Positions 6,797-13,725 of a stretch of 13,725 nucleotides of DNA are shown here, piece by piece (positions within the stretch are counted from its first letter, which is position 1; each line of letters opens with the position of its first letter). Source of the DNA: Bacteroidales bacterium. GTDB taxonomy: Bacteria; Bacteroidota; Bacteroidia; Bacteroidales; Paludibacteraceae. The notes beneath the pieces were generated by a model, which worked only from the letters and a program-made list of their open reading frames with translations, was not told the origin of the DNA and made no database searches. The DNA lies in NCBI GenBank assembly GCA_900766775.1, contig CAAFXN010000107.1, forward strand, positions 1 through 13,725. The letters run 5' to 3'. The position numbers were made by a program, and so were the translations under genes.

Positions 6797-7732
6797 ATGA
6801 ACATTTCCGTCATAATACCCGTTTACGGCGTGGAGAAATATATAGAGAGGTGTGCCCGTAGCCTCTTTTCGCAAACGCTCCAAGAGGGAATAGAATTCCT
6901 CTTTATTGACGATTGCACTCCCGATGATAGCATGCAGATTCTCCGGCAAGTGTTAGCGCAATATCCCCATCGCCAATCGCAAACACAACTCCTTCGTATG
7001 CCGCAAAATAGCGGACTTGCTGCAATACGGCAGTTCGGTATCCGAATGGCAAAGGGGGAATATGTTATTCATTGTGATAGCGACGATTGGGTGGAGGCGA
7101 GCATGTACGAACGTATGCTCTGCAAAGCACGAGAAACAAAGGCAGATCTTGTAATTTGCGATTTCGCATCCGTCTCCGACAGCACCATCATCGAGACCTT
7201 CCGAGGAATGAATCTTGCCTCCAAAGAAACCTGCATGAACCAACTCTTACAGGCAGAGACTTGGAGTATGTTCAACAAACTCGTAAAGAAAGACTTATAT
7301 CAACACATCGTTTTCCCAACTGCCAATATGGGCGAAGACCTTGCCACTACCCTCCAACTTGCCTATTTGGCAAAACAAGTCAGTTATGTCCCGCAAGTGT
7401 TCTATTATTACTGCTGCAATCCCACCTCCCTAACGCGAGCACATTCCGAAGAACATATTCTCAAAATGTTCCGTCAGTTCTGCGCCAACGTACAACTCTT
7501 ATCCGACGTGTCTTCTCACTATGACCCCGTTGCCTTCAATCCGCAATACCTCGTCAGTCTCAAACTCCGAGCCAAGAATCGACTACTGCCACTGCTCAAA
7601 ACCAACCATGACTATTATAAACTTTGGCGAGACACCTTCCCCGAAATCAATAGCCAAGTTCTCACCTGCAATATCATACCCCTCCGCAAAAAACTCCGTT
7701 TCTTGCTCAACTATGCCAAATCTGTGTTCTGA
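6797..7732 (+). CDS. Glycosyltransferase family 2 (GT-A fold)
   Basis: This 311-residue enzyme is predicted to be an inverting glycosyltransferase acting at the cytosolic face of the membrane. MNISVIIPVYGVEKYIERC (1-19) is the classic GT2 nucleotide-binding start. FIDDCTPDDS (36-45), NSGLAAIRQFGIRMAKGEY (71-89) and the D-x-D metal site in HCDSDDW (D94, D96) follow in order. GED (179-181) fits the catalytic-base region. The C-terminal 100 residues are poorly conserved and basic. The ATG at 6797 is preferred over an in-frame TTG at 6788 because it gives the standard N-terminus. It is the last gene of the glycan operon; no clear terminator follows. Length is normal for small GT2 enzymes of capsule and O-antigen clusters. 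The sugar transferred is unknown. Confidence 0.9.
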   Translation: MNISVIIPVYGVEKYIERCARSLFSQTLQEGIEFLFIDDCTPDDSMQILRQVLAQYPHRQSQTQLLRMPQNSGLAAIRQFGIRMAKGEYVIHCDSDDWVEASMYERMLCKARETKADLVICDFASVSDSTIIETFRGMNLASKETCMNQLLQAETWSMFNKLVKKDLYQHIVFPTANMGEDLATTLQLAYLAKQVSYVPQVFYYYCCNPTSLTRAHSEEHILKMFRQFCANVQLLSDVSSHYDPVAFNPQYLVSLKLRAKNRLLPLLKTNHDYYKLWRDTFPEINSQVLTCNIIPLRKKLRFLLNYAKSVF

Positions 7733-7830
7733 CAAACTTAATCCTTTTGGCTGTTTTCACGCTCAACAAACTAACATTACAATTATTTTCCAACGAAAAC
7801 AAGAAAAAATCACAAAAAAATCGTGAAATG

Positions 7831-7862
7831 TTTGTATTATTCAGAAAAAAGCAGTAAATTTG
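7831..7862 (+). promoter_or_regulatory. Bacteroidota sigma-ABfr promoter for the TonB-family gene
   Basis: TTTG (7831-7834), a 20-nt spacer ending in AAAAAAGCAG and a perfect TAnnTTTG box (TAAATTTG, 7855-7862) match the ssb promoter almost base for base. It would give a leader of about 120 nt before the ATG at 7988. Confidence 0.85.
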
Positions 7863-7899
7863 CAGCCGTTTTTGAGGGAATCCGACTTAAACATAAAAT

Positions 7900-7960
7900 G
7901 GCGTAGCGGTCAAACAGCGCAAAGCGCGGTTCAACCAACCCCTAACAGCGTAAGCGGTCA
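7900..7960 (+). repeat. Degenerate AGCG-rich repeats in the tonB leader
   Basis: The leader contains GCGTAGCGGTCA (7901-7912), a related AGCGCAAAGCGCGGTTCA (7916-7933 with a GCGC-AAA-GCGC mini-hairpin at 7917-7927) and GCGTAAGCGGTCA (7948-7960). The first copy is preceded by an ATG-GCG-TAG minimal reading frame at 7898-7906. The function is unknown; RNA structure or protein binding are both possible. Confidence 0.5.
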
Positions 7961-7987
7961 TTCGTAAAATCTAATAACTAACACAAT

Positions 7988-8668
7988 ATGCAACTCAAAA
8001 AGTCACAAAAAGCCAGTCTGGAAGACAAGAAAGTAGTCTATGTCTTGATGGGTTTTGTCTTCGTCTTGAGCCTTTGCTATGTAGCGTTGGAGTGGACGGA
8101 GAAGGAAGTAACGAAGTATGAGGTGGCAGATATGGAGTTCACTTTCGAGGAGGAAGTAGAAATCCAGCAGACCACTCAGGAAACCACTCCTCCGCCCCCA
8201 CCGCCCCCTGTACAAGAGGTAGAGGTGCTCAACGTGGTGGAAGACGATGTGGAGACCGAGTCAATCGAAATCAATACGGAAGACGATAAAGACGTGGAGG
8301 TAGTGATTGCCGCACCGGTAGAAGCTCCCGTGGAGGAAGAAGAGGAAGAAGTGGTGTTCGTGGTCGTAGAGACTATGCCGGAGTTCCCGGGCGGGCAGCA
8401 AGCCCTCTTCAAATACTTGAGCGAGAACGTGAAGTATCCTGTTATCGCGCAAGAGAACGGTATCCAAGGTCGTGTTATCTGCCAGTTTGTGGTGAACAAG
8501 GACGGTTCGATTGTGGATGTAGAGGTTGTGCGCTCGGGTGGCGATGCTTCGCTTGACAAAGAGGCCGTGCGTGTCATCAAGTCCATGCCGAAGTGGAAAC
8601 CCGGTAAGCAGCGTGGTAAGGCTGTACGCGTGAAATACACCGTACCCGTTAACTTCCGTCTGCAATAA
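7988..8668 (+). CDS. TonB-family energy-transducing protein
   Basis: A 226-residue protein that would couple the proton-motive force of the inner membrane to outer-membrane TonB-dependent transporters. One membrane helix (about 16-35, VVYVLMGFVFVLSLCYVAL) follows a basic N-terminus and anchors it in the inner membrane. A periplasmic linker holds seven consecutive prolines (68-74) and a strongly acidic stretch (82-122). The TonB C-terminal domain (about 132-226) starts with the Bacteroidota-typical MPEFPGGQQALFKYLSENVKYP and ends VKYTVPVNFRLQ. Length is at the short end but complete. No ExbB or ExbD gene is adjacent, so it would rely on ones encoded elsewhere. It has its own promoter and a repeat-bearing leader. 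Bacteroidota carry many TonB paralogues, so the partner transporter is not predictable. Confidence 0.92.
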   Translation: MQLKKSQKASLEDKKVVYVLMGFVFVLSLCYVALEWTEKEVTKYEVADMEFTFEEEVEIQQTTQETTPPPPPPPVQEVEVLNVVEDDVETESIEINTEDDKDVEVVIAAPVEAPVEEEEEEVVFVVVETMPEFPGGQQALFKYLSENVKYPVIAQENGIQGRVICQFVVNKDGSIVDVEVVRSGGDASLDKEAVRVIKSMPKWKPGKQRGKAVRVKYTVPVNFRLQ

Positions 8669-8786
8669 TAAGAAGGAAACAAGATTAAGGCGGGCTGCTG
8701 CGGAGTTAGTACAAGAGCTATGGTTTCGAAGTGAATAGCCCCAAGAATGCCCTCTTAATTCACAACTCTAAATTCTTCATTCAGCA

Positions 8787-10877
8787 TTGTTGCTCTCTCA
8801 ACGAGACATAGCATATTGCAAGGGTGTCGGTACGAATCGTGCCGACACTCTTCGTAAAGAGCTGGGGGTAACCACGGCGCTGGATATGTTGCGGCAGTAT
8901 CCGTACAAGTATATTGACCGCAGCCGCTTCTATAAGATAGCCGAGATAGAGGATGAAGAAACCTATGTGCAGATAGTGGGCGAAGTAACCGAGTGGCACA
9001 CCATCGGTACGGGGAAGGGGGCGCGCCTGAGCGCTACGTTCTCGGACGGGAGCCATATCATCGAGTTAGTTTGGTTCAAGGGTATTCAGTATGTCAAACT
9101 GCAAAAGGGTGTGAAATACCTGCTCTTTGGCAAGCCCTCGCGCTTCAATCACCTGTTCAACTTCGTGCATCCCGAGTTGACTCCATGGGAGAAAGTTACA
9201 CCCGAGATGACGCAAGGCTTGGAGCCTTATTACAACACCTCGGAGACGATGAAGAAGAAGGGGCTAAACTCCAAGGCGATGCGCACCATCATCTCCCATC
9301 TCATCCCCGACCTCGCAGCCGAGGGAGTGCAAGACACCATGGGGAGCGACCTCTTGCAGCAGTATCATCTCATGTCGCTGACCCAAGCCCTCCTCAACGT
9401 CCATTTCCCGAAAGACAATACTGCCATGCAGCGGGCGCGCGAGCGGCTGAAGTTCGAGGAACTGTTCTATATCCAGTTGCAGATACTCCGACAGATGAAG
9501 CGGCGGGAGCAGAACCAAGGTTATGCCATGCCTATTGTCGGCAAGACGTTCAATGCCCTATACCGTTCCCTCCCCTTTGAACTGACCAACGCACAGAAGC
9601 GGGTTATCCGCGAGATTCAGAGCGACCTCAAATCGGGCAGGCAGATGAACCGTCTCTTGCAGGGCGATGTCGGGAGCGGGAAGACGCTTGTGGCGCTCTT
9701 GTGCTGCCTGCTCGCTGTGGACAACGGCTTCCAGACCTGTATCATGGCACCTACGGAGATACTTGCCAATCAGCACTTTGCCACATTATCTTCCTTCCTT
9801 GCTGCCGTGCCCGAGGTGCGTATCGCGCTGCTGACCGGCTCCACGTCCAAGAAAGAGCGTGCCACGCTGCTCCCCGCTTTGCAGAACGGGGAGATAGATA
9901 TCCTTATCGGTACGCATGCGTTGCTGGAAGACAATGTGCAGTGGGGCAATTTAGGACTGGTGGTGGTGGACGAGCAGCACCGTTTCGGAGTGGCACAGCG
10001 TGCCAAACTATGGAGCAAGAACGTCTGCCCGCCGCATGTGCTGGTGATGACCGCTACGCCTATCCCCCGCACGCTGGCGATGACCGTCTATGGCGACCTG
10101 CGGGTGAGCGTGATAGACGAACTGCCTCCCGGGCGCAAGCCCGTGCATACGTTGCACTACTCCATCCAGCGCAAAGCCTCCGTCAATCAGTTCATCTCGA
10201 AGCAGATAGAGGCAGGGCGGCAGGTCTATATCGTTTTCCCGCTCATCAAGGAGAACGAGAAACTGGATATGCAAGACCTGCAAAACGGCTACAATGAACT
10301 CTGCGATACGTTCCCCCATTACCGTCTCTCGATGGTACACGGGCAGATGAAAGCGAAGGACAAGGATGAACAGATGCAGCGTTTCGTCAAGGGGGAGACA
10401 CAGATACTGGTGGCGACCACCGTCATAGAGGTGGGCGTGAATGTGCCGAATGCCACGGTGATGATTATCGAGAACGCAGAGCGGTTCGGGCTGAGCCAAC
10501 TCCACCAGTTACGAGGCAGAGTGGGACGCGGTGCAGAGCAGAGTTATTGCATCCTGCTCACGAAGTTAGAACTGACCAAAGAGACTCGGCAGCGGATGGA
10601 TATCATGGTAGCGACCAACGATGGTTTCCGTATTGCGGAGGCGGACTTGCAGTTGCGCGGTCCGGGCGACTTGGAGGGCACTGCCCAATCCGGACTGCCG
10701 TTTGAGTTGCATATCGCCTCTCTGTCCACCGACGGGCAAGTGCTGGAGATAGCACGGCAGGCAGCCGCCGATATCTTGGAGAAAGACCCGATGCTGGAAG
10801 AGCAGCACAACCGCATCTACAAAGAGCAACTGAACCGTCTGCGTATCACAGCACAGAACTGGTCGGATATATCATAA
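8787..10877 (+). CDS. recG: ATP-dependent DNA helicase RecG
   Basis: This 696-residue superfamily 2 helicase remodels stalled replication forks and branched DNA. The N-terminal wedge/OB domain (about 50-130) precedes the helicase core. Seen motifs are Walker A GDVGSGKT (293-300), DEQH (395-398), TATPIPRTLA (422-431), HGQMKAKDKDEQM (518-530), and QLHQLRGRVGRG (571-582). The RecG-specific TRG region reads VATNDGFRIAEADLQLRGPGDLEGTAQSG (608-636 approximately). Length is normal for the family. No ATG lies at the expected N-terminus: an in-frame stop occurs at 8769, and the first candidates are TTG at 8787 and 8790 (ATT at 8772 is another). The TTG start gives an N-terminus that fits other RecG proteins. 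The coding end overlaps the convergent ABC gene by 6 bp, and no terminator space lies between them. Confidence 0.96.
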   Translation: MLLSQRDIAYCKGVGTNRADTLRKELGVTTALDMLRQYPYKYIDRSRFYKIAEIEDEETYVQIVGEVTEWHTIGTGKGARLSATFSDGSHIIELVWFKGIQYVKLQKGVKYLLFGKPSRFNHLFNFVHPELTPWEKVTPEMTQGLEPYYNTSETMKKKGLNSKAMRTIISHLIPDLAAEGVQDTMGSDLLQQYHLMSLTQALLNVHFPKDNTAMQRARERLKFEELFYIQLQILRQMKRREQNQGYAMPIVGKTFNALYRSLPFELTNAQKRVIREIQSDLKSGRQMNRLLQGDVGSGKTLVALLCCLLAVDNGFQTCIMAPTEILANQHFATLSSFLAAVPEVRIALLTGSTSKKERATLLPALQNGEIDILIGTHALLEDNVQWGNLGLVVVDEQHRFGVAQRAKLWSKNVCPPHVLVMTATPIPRTLAMTVYGDLRVSVIDELPPGRKPVHTLHYSIQRKASVNQFISKQIEAGRQVYIVFPLIKENEKLDMQDLQNGYNELCDTFPHYRLSMVHGQMKAKDKDEQMQRFVKGETQILVATTVIEVGVNVPNATVMIIENAERFGLSQLHQLRGRVGRGAEQSYCILLTKLELTKETRQRMDIMVATNDGFRIAEADLQLRGPGDLEGTAQSGLPFELHIASLSTDGQVLEIARQAAADILEKDPMLEEQHNRIYKEQLNRLRITAQNWSDIS

Positions 10878-11609
10878 ATCCTGCAACGAGAAGATGTCCA
10901 TGCCAAACGCTTCGGTGAAGGCACCTGCGTCGATGAGTTGCTTCGGCGTATCGAGTCGGTAAGGCATGCCCGGCGCGAGGAGCAATATACGGTCAGCCGT
11001 CTTAACCGCCAAGTCCAACTCGTGGGTAGAGATGAGTATCGTCTTCCCCGAATCATGCGCCAATTGTTTGAGCAACAAGAGAATCTTAATCCTATTCGGC
11101 AAGTCGAGGTGCGCCGTAGGCTCGTCTAACAAGATGACGGGGGTCTGTTGCGCGATGGCTTTGGCTATCAAGATACGCTGTTTCTCTCCGTCGGAGTGCG
11201 CCATATAGTCGGTGGCGCACCAGTATTTGTCGTCTCCCGGCAGTCCGACCGCCAGCAGCGCGTCTGCTATGATTCGGTTGTCATCGGGCGAGAGCGTCCC
11301 CAGCAGGGAGGTGTAGGGATAGCGCCCCATCGCCACGATATCGAATACCGTGGTTTTCTCTATGGCGTCGTCGCTACTCAAGACGAGCGCCACATTTTCC
11401 CTTACCGTGTTTTCGGATGCTATGCGGATGTCATAGTGTCCGCCCAGCGGTGGCAGCAAGCCTGCCAATGTCCGCAAGAGTGTGGACTTGCCGCAGCCGT
11501 TTCGTCCGAGCATGCAGACGAGTTCTCCTTCACGGAGCGTGAAGGAGAGCGCCGATTGGACGATTTTGCCCTTGTAGCCGATGGAGAGATTATCGCAAAC
11601 AATAGCCAT
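10872..11609 (-). CDS. ABC transporter ATP-binding protein, FecE/BtuD (iron-siderophore/heme/B12) type
   Basis: A 245-residue nucleotide-binding subunit of an importer, most like the ATPases for iron-siderophore, heme or cobalamin uptake. Walker A is GRNGCGKST (35-43), the signature is degenerate (HSDGEKQR, 138-145), Walker B is VILLDE (158-163), the D-loop is AHLD (166-169) and the H-loop His is H196 in ISTHELD. The GRYPYT segment (95-100) is typical of the FecE/FepC group. The usual Q-loop glutamine is not evident: the position reads VLSSDD. The gene starts 9 bp after the murF-alr stop, so the two form one transcript. Permease and binding-protein genes are absent from the window, leaving this ATPase without visible partners. 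Family is firm; substrate is inferred only. Confidence 0.9.
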   Translation of the reverse strand: MAIVCDNLSIGYKGKIVQSALSFTLREGELVCMLGRNGCGKSTLLRTLAGLLPPLGGHYDIRIASENTVRENVALVLSSDDAIEKTTVFDIVAMGRYPYTSLLGTLSPDDNRIIADALLAVGLPGDDKYWCATDYMAHSDGEKQRILIAKAIAQQTPVILLDEPTAHLDLPNRIKILLLLKQLAHDSGKTILISTHELDLAVKTADRILLLAPGMPYRLDTPKQLIDAGAFTEAFGMDIFSLQDL

Positions 11610-11618
11610 AGCCGAGGG

Positions 11619-13481
11619 TCAGGTATAGATTCGTTTCACTCGCCGCGAGACGGAAGTGAGTATTTCGTAGGGTATGGTATCGAGCCTCGTCGCCAGTTCG
11701 TTGAGCGACAGTTTCTCTCCGAACACCTCTACCTCGTCTCCCACCTGCGCGTCGGCGCCCGTAACGTCAATCATCGCTTGGTCCATGCACACATTTCCCA
11801 CCACCGGACATCTCTTTCCGCGCACAATGACGGCGCCTCCGTAGTTGCTGAAGCGACGGTCGAAGCCGTCGGCGTATCCGATGGGGATGACGGCTATCTG
11901 TCTGTCTTCGTGGAGCAGCGTGTGTCTGCCATAGCCGATGGTTTCTCCTGCGCGGACGGTCTTGAGGCTGAGGATGGTCGTCTTCAGGGAGCAGACCGTT
12001 TTCAGTTGCGCACCCGCAAAGGATATGCCGTAGAGCCCTATCCCGAGGCGGCACATGTCAAACTGGTATTGCGTAAAGCGCTCAATACCAGCGGAGTTGC
12101 ATATGTGTTTGAGGATAGGATAACGGAGCCCCGCCTTGATGGTCTCTGCACAAGAATCGAAGTACTGTATCTGCTGCAGCGTGAAGTCGTCGAACTGCTG
12201 TTCGTCGCTTCCTGCGAGGTGGGAGAAGACCGACTGCACCTTGACGGCGCGTTGCCCTTTGAGTCGGTCGATGAGCGGCTCCATCTCCTCGTAGTAGAAG
12301 CCGAGGCGATGCATGCCGGAGTCTATCTTGATATGGATGGGATAGTCCTCCAAGCCCTTGGATGTAGCCGCCTCGATGATGTTTTCGAGGGCTTGGAAGG
12401 AGTAGATATTCGGCTGCAGGTTGTTCTCCAAGATAAGGTCGAGCGCCGCCACCTCGGGGTCCATGATGATGATGGGCAGCGTTATCCCCGCGCGACGGAG
12501 TTCGCAGCCTTCGTCTGCGACGGCTACGGCGAGGTAGTCCACGAGGTGCGATTCCTGCAAGGCGCGGCTGACCTCTACGCTGCCTGCACCGTAGGCAAAC
12601 GCCTTGACCATGCAGGTGAGTTGGGTGGAGGGGCGCAGCAGTTGCTTGAAATAGCGGACGTTGTCGGTGAGTGCCTTCAAGTCCACCTGCATAACCGTCT
12701 CGTGGGTTTGCTCGAGGATGCGTTTGTTGATTTCGTCTTCATCGTATCCGAGGGCTCTGAGGACGGCGGCGCAGGTGCGTATGTTCTGGTGGGTAGGGTC
12801 TTCGATGACGGTGGTGCAGTGTGCGAAGAGTTGCATTTTCTCCGCCCGCTTCTCCTGCAAGGAGATGAAGTTCTCGCCATGCTCGGGACCGATATAGGTA
12901 AGTACTCCTATGGTGGGGCGGATGATACGCTCGAGGTTGCGCATCTCGCCGGGTTGGGAAATGCCCGCCTCGAAGATAGCGAGGGTGGTGCGCTCGTCCA
13001 TCTCCCAGACAGAGAGGGGCACTCCGATTTGGGAATTGTACGATTTTGGTGAGCGCGTGATACGATAATCGCCCTTGAGGAGTTGGTATAACCACTCCTT
13101 GACGACGGTCTTTCCGTTGGAGCCCGTGATACCTATCACGGGGCAATGGTAGAGGGAGCGTTTGTAGGCAGCGAGGTCCTGCAAGGCGAGGATGACGTCG
13201 TTCACATAGATACGCAGGACACCTTGTTGGGTCTCGTCCTGCGGTCCTTGGTTGTGCTCCTCGTAGGGGAGCACGAAGGTTTTTACCCCTCGTTTGATGA
13301 GTTCGGGGATATAGTTCGCGCCGTTGTTTTTGTCGGTTTTGATGGCAAAGAACAGGGTTGCCTCGGCGCACTCTTGATTCAGTTGCCGGCTATCTGTCAG
13401 CAGGTGGAGGATGGCTCGCCTATCAGCGACGCCTCTGATGGCGCGCGGGCGGATAGCGTCTAATACTTCACGAATGTACAT
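11619..13481 (-). CDS. alr: MurF-Alr fusion: alanine racemase with a truncated MurF module
   Basis: A 620-residue fusion. Residues 1-255 derive from MurF (UDP-MurNAc-tripeptide:D-Ala-D-Ala ligase): P-loop GITGSNGKT (117-125), EAGISQPGEM (171-180) and the GPEHGENF histidine region (198-205). After residue 227 about 60 residues of the central domain are missing; a short piece follows (HQNIRTCAAVLRALGYDEDEINKRI, 231-255), and then the entire C-terminal domain is absent. Residues about 256-620 are a full PLP alanine racemase: PLP lysine K293 in MVKAFAYGAG, R392 in SGMHRLG, R478 in CRLGIGLYG and catalytic tyrosine Y517 in TIGYGR. D-alanine synthesis is therefore credible, MurF ligation doubtful. 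Typical Bacteroidota fusions run to about 820 residues. The ATG at 13481 lies just after the promoter; an upstream in-frame TTG at 13547 precedes the promoter and is rejected. Confidence 0.9.
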   Translation of the reverse strand: MYIREVLDAIRPRAIRGVADRRAILHLLTDSRQLNQECAEATLFFAIKTDKNNGANYIPELIKRGVKTFVLPYEEHNQGPQDETQQGVLRIYVNDVILALQDLAAYKRSLYHCPVIGITGSNGKTVVKEWLYQLLKGDYRITRSPKSYNSQIGVPLSVWEMDERTTLAIFEAGISQPGEMRNLERIIRPTIGVLTYIGPEHGENFISLQEKRAEKMQLFAHCTTVIEDPTHQNIRTCAAVLRALGYDEDEINKRILEQTHETVMQVDLKALTDNVRYFKQLLRPSTQLTCMVKAFAYGAGSVEVSRALQESHLVDYLAVAVADEGCELRRAGITLPIIIMDPEVAALDLILENNLQPNIYSFQALENIIEAATSKGLEDYPIHIKIDSGMHRLGFYYEEMEPLIDRLKGQRAVKVQSVFSHLAGSDEQQFDDFTLQQIQYFDSCAETIKAGLRYPILKHICNSAGIERFTQYQFDMCRLGIGLYGISFAGAQLKTVCSLKTTILSLKTVRAGETIGYGRHTLLHEDRQIAVIPIGYADGFDRRFSNYGGAVIVRGKRCPVVGNVCMDQAMIDVTGADAQVGDEVEVFGEKLSLNELATRLDTIPYEILTSVSRRVKRIYT

Positions 13482-13504
13482 AGTCTGTTGTCCAAAAATC
13501 GACA

Positions 13505-13536
13505 CAAAGGTACTGCTTTTTTTTTGTATGTGCAAG
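13505..13536 (-). promoter_or_regulatory. Bacteroidota sigma-ABfr promoter for murF-alr and the ABC ATPase
   Basis: Read on the - strand: CTTG (13536-13533), a 20-nt spacer ending in nine A then GCAG, and a perfect TAnnTTTG box (TACCTTTG, 13512-13505). The start codon is 24 nt downstream, giving a short leader. This also supports the ATG at 13481. Confidence 0.85.
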
Positions 13537-13586
13537 CATTGACGCAAATTTTCAGTCGGCGGGATGTATCGGGGGGACTCGGACTC

Positions 13587-13607
13587 AGCGTATGAGTGCG
13601 CTACGCT
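13587..13607. repeat. Small inverted repeat AGCGTA/TACGCT
   Basis: AGCGTA (13587-13592) and TACGCT (13602-13607) flank a 9-base loop in non-coding DNA upstream of murF-alr. No T-tract follows on either strand, so a terminator call is not supported. Confidence 0.45.
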
Positions 13608-13624
13608 CGGCTAATCCCTCCAAG

Positions 13625-13690
13625 AATCACTAACTAATCACTAACTAATCACTAACTAATCACTAACTAATCATTAACTAATCGTTAACT
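13625..13690. repeat. Six tandem 11-bp repeats (AATCACTAACT)
   Basis: Four perfect copies of AATCACTAACT are followed by AATCATTAACT and AATCGTTAACT. The unit length is close to one DNA helical turn. The array lies in non-coding DNA at the window edge, about 90 bp upstream of the murF-alr promoter; no gene is seen from 13548 to 13725. Confidence 0.9.
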
Positions 13691-13725
13691 ATCGTCGGCT
13701 CACCGGTAAAATCCTGTGTTGATTA

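Noticed and set aside
7786..7799. TTTTC-CAAC-GAAAA as terminator of the glycan operon
   Set aside because: The 5-bp AT-rich stem has no T-tract after it on the + strand, so it would be too weak.
8669..8786. Terminator or small gene between the TonB gene and recG
   Set aside because: No GC stem followed by T-tract and no coherent reading frame was seen, only AT-rich degenerate TTAATTC-like text similar to the reverse complement of the slyD repeats.
11148..13052. Long + strand open frame (634 codons) opposite murF-alr and the ABC gene
   Set aside because: It is antisense to two well-recognised genes with conserved motifs, its translation has no recognisable family, and it has no promoter or ribosome site. 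It is a by-product of GC-rich codon use.
13482..13547. Longer murF-alr N-terminus starting at TTG 13547
   Set aside because: The extra residues would be encoded upstream of and across the promoter at 13505-13536, and the family N-terminus begins at the ATG at 13481.
1..13725. CRISPR array, tRNA, rRNA, transposase or phage genes
   Set aside because: No spaced direct repeats of CRISPR size, no cloverleaf or rRNA-like sequence, and no integrase or transposase motif were seen on either strand.

Overview
The window looks like chromosomal DNA of a Bacteroidota bacterium, most likely order Bacteroidales. Three things point there: sigma-ABfr-type promoters (TTTG, 20-nt spacer, TAnnTTTG) in front of three genes, mostly weak Shine-Dalgarno sites, and a murF-alr gene fusion typical of that group. 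Genus cannot be fixed from the sequence. There is no sign of a phage, transposase, CRISPR array, tRNA or rRNA.

Layout. (1) 1-1420: a SlyD-type peptidyl-prolyl isomerase with a Cys/His-rich metal-binding tail, then single-strand DNA-binding protein with its own promoter. (2) 1421-7732: six tightly spaced + strand genes forming a surface-glycan operon. It holds two tandem paralogous FemAB/GNAT-like acyltransferases, a third AT-richer FemAB-like protein, a GT4 glycosyltransferase, a Wzx-type flippase and a GT2 glycosyltransferase. No polymerase, ligase or sugar-nucleotide genes are present, so the operon makes or decorates a short lipid-linked glycan or is part of a dispersed pathway. (3) 7733-8668: a promoter, a repeat-bearing leader and a TonB-family protein. 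(4) 8787-10877: RecG helicase, which appears to start at a non-ATG codon. (5) On the - strand, converging on recG with a 6-bp overlap of coding ends, a two-gene operon reads murF-alr then a FecE/BtuD-like ABC ATPase. (6) 13548-13725: non-coding DNA with an inverted repeat and six 11-bp tandem repeats.

Most notable observations. The MurF-Alr fusion is about 200 residues shorter than the usual fusion. Its alanine racemase half looks intact, but the MurF half has lost part of the central domain and the whole C-terminal domain, so it is probably not a working ligase. The second FemAB-like gene carries an in-frame palindromic insertion of about 51 bp that its tandem paralogue lacks. All three recognisable promoters share an A-tract plus GCAG directly before the -7 element. 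I found no clear case for a wholly new defence or mobile system; the glycan operon and the degenerate MurF domain are the best candidates for undescribed biology.
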